Made by a program: the position numbers and the translations under genes
Notes under the pieces: generated by a model
Seen by the model: the letters and a program-made list of their open reading frames with translations, nothing else
What the model was told of the DNA's origin: nothing
The model's database searches: none
In this document: piece after piece, positions 63,230 through 64,000 of the stretch
Layout of the letters: each line of letters begins with the position of its first letter
Numbering within the stretch: the stretch's first letter is position 1
Assembly: GCF_000482725.1 (NCBI RefSeq)
Contig: NZ_AXWP01000001.1
Location: 380,173-444,172, forward strand
DNA length: 64,000 nt
Reading direction: 5' to 3'
DNA from: Psychromonas arctica DSM 14288
GTDB lineage: Bacteria > Pseudomonadota > Gammaproteobacteria > Enterobacterales > Psychromonadaceae

Positions 63230-63413
63230 TTAACAAATTAACAAATTAACAAATTAACATATTAACAAATTAACAAATTAACAAATTAACATATTAACAA
63301 ATTAACAAATTAACATATTAACAAATTAACAAATTAACAAATTAACAAATTAACAAATTAACATATTAACAAATTAACATATTAACAAATTAACATATTA
63401 ACAAATTAACATA
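63230..63413 (+). repeat. 23-unit octamer tandem array (TTAACAAA / TTAACATA)
   Basis: Twenty-three units of 8 bp follow without a break. Sixteen are TTAACAAA and seven are TTAACATA; variant units are numbers 4, 8, 11, 17, 19, 21 and 23. The last seven units alternate strictly. It starts 116 bp after the MFS stop and ends 75 bp before the next gene. A small dyad, ATTCCAT (63413-63419) with ATGGAAT (63435-63441) and a T run, directly follows and may be a terminator. Confidence 0.97.
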
Positions 63414-63488
63414 TTCCATCTTTCGACCTGAAATATGGAATTTTTCGGTATAATAAGATGTTATGTGACTTAATCGGGGGTCTGTGGT

Positions 63489-64000
63489 TTGCTTGATATT
63501 ACTAAACGTATAAAATTTATTGAATTTCTATTATTAGAAAATACAGTAGAAAGCCTAACATACGCCGCTCTCGAAGGAAGGCTAACAATTGAGTATTTAT
63601 GTTATAAGCGCTTTAAGCTGTCGTATTCATATATATCTGCTGAGGATCTTAAAAATTGGCAACCAAAGCATGTTGTAAAGCAAATATCTGAAGAGATTAA
63701 TGAAAATATCAATAAAGGCTTTACCTTATCTATATCAACTGAGTCCTTAAGTGGTAAATTACCTGCAAATAAAGAGGAATTTGAATCAGTTAACTACACA
63801 CCAATAGGTAATCAATCTGCAATCAATTTAAATAAGCTACATAGTTTTTGGCATGGACTGTCAAATGTAGCACTGCACATACCTGTTCCGAATATTGATT
63901 CTGGAGATATCCGTATATACGGGGATAGGGAGATAATAAAAAAGAAAATTGAAAATCTTCTTGTTTATTTATTAACATTAAAAGAAGGTAACTTATTAAT
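63489..64000 (+). CDS. Unknown protein, truncated by the window edge
   Basis: A frame is open from 63474 to the end of the window. TTG 63489 is the most likely start (GGGGG lies 8 bases upstream), since no ATG or GTG is present in this part of the frame. The 170 visible residues begin LLDITKRIKFIEFLLLENTVESLTYAALE (in two parts), continue with EYLCYKRFKLSYSYISAEDLKNWQPKHVVKQI, and later show INLNKLHSFWHGLSNVALHIPVP. No membrane segment is seen. A conserved aromatic/charged pattern suggests a real protein, but the family is not recognised. Confidence 0.7.
   Translation, partial: MLDITKRIKFIEFLLLENTVESLTYAALEGRLTIEYLCYKRFKLSYSYISAEDLKNWQPKHVVKQISEEINENINKGFTLSISTESLSGKLPANKEEFESVNYTPIGNQSAINLNKLHSFWHGLSNVALHIPVPNIDSGDIRIYGDREIIKKKIENLLVYLLTLKEGNLL

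Overview
The window looks like a chromosomal segment of a cold-adapted marine gammaproteobacterium of the Psychromonas / Moritella / Colwellia / Shewanella kind. This is an inference from the AT-rich base composition, the end of a pfaD gene (omega-3 polyunsaturated fatty acid synthase) at the left edge, and many typical marine gammaproteobacterial genes. These include two VF530-type proteins, Fbp, an RhlE-like helicase, Tex, TrmK, SelO, a YeeN-type YebC protein and a PutA/PutP set. I saw no rRNA, tRNA, CRISPR array, complete insertion sequence or prophage.

Layout. 1-6.1 kb: pfaD end, two VF530 paralogs flanking an ElaA-type acetyltransferase, a possible MatP-like ribbon-helix-helix/coiled-coil protein, a DUF2057 protein, a DAACS symporter and a YjfB-like protein. 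6.2-16.4 kb: fbp, rhlE, a thioredoxin-like protein, an unknown gene coupled to an HD-GYP protein, tex-trmK and a PAS-GGDEF cyclase. 16.4-25.9 kb: a MITE-like element, a PEP-CTERM-like exported protein, an SDR, a putative metalloprotease gene broken by an in-frame stop, a NUDIX hydrolase, a second membrane GGDEF protein, a patatin and DUF1415. 26.2-32.9 kb: a four-gene SMC / MukE-like / kleisin-like / TOPRIM cluster, probably a divergent Wadjet (JetABCD/MksBEFG) system and the strongest candidate here for an undescribed system. 33-41 kb: SlyD-like and glutaredoxin genes, then a proline catabolism locus (AraC regulator, PutA without an N-terminal DNA-binding domain, a separate ALDH-like domain protein, PutP). 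41-51.2 kb: YebC/YeeN, DUF342, SelO, RidA, HPP, a LysR regulator, an alcohol dehydrogenase and a thioredoxin-like protein. 51.2-53.3 kb: a gene-poor stretch with a zinc-ribbon gene, orphan reading frames and what looks like a decayed membrane-protein gene. 53.3-64 kb: YitT, an MDR oxidoreductase, a GST, an acetyltransferase, an M32 carboxypeptidase, an ornithine cyclodeaminase-family gene divergent from a GlxA-type regulator and an MFS transporter, a 23-unit octamer array, and an unknown gene running off the right edge.

How the genes work together. Cyclic-di-GMP turnover is represented by two GGDEF proteins and one HD-GYP protein. Proline is taken up by PutP and oxidised to glutamate by PutA under an AraC-type regulator. 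The OCD-family / GlxA-type / MFS group may form a second amino-acid-related unit. Redox functions are spread across thioredoxin-like, glutaredoxin, GST, SelO and MDR proteins. Several convergent gene pairs are separated by clear stem-loops, and several intergenic regions carry short tandem repeats.
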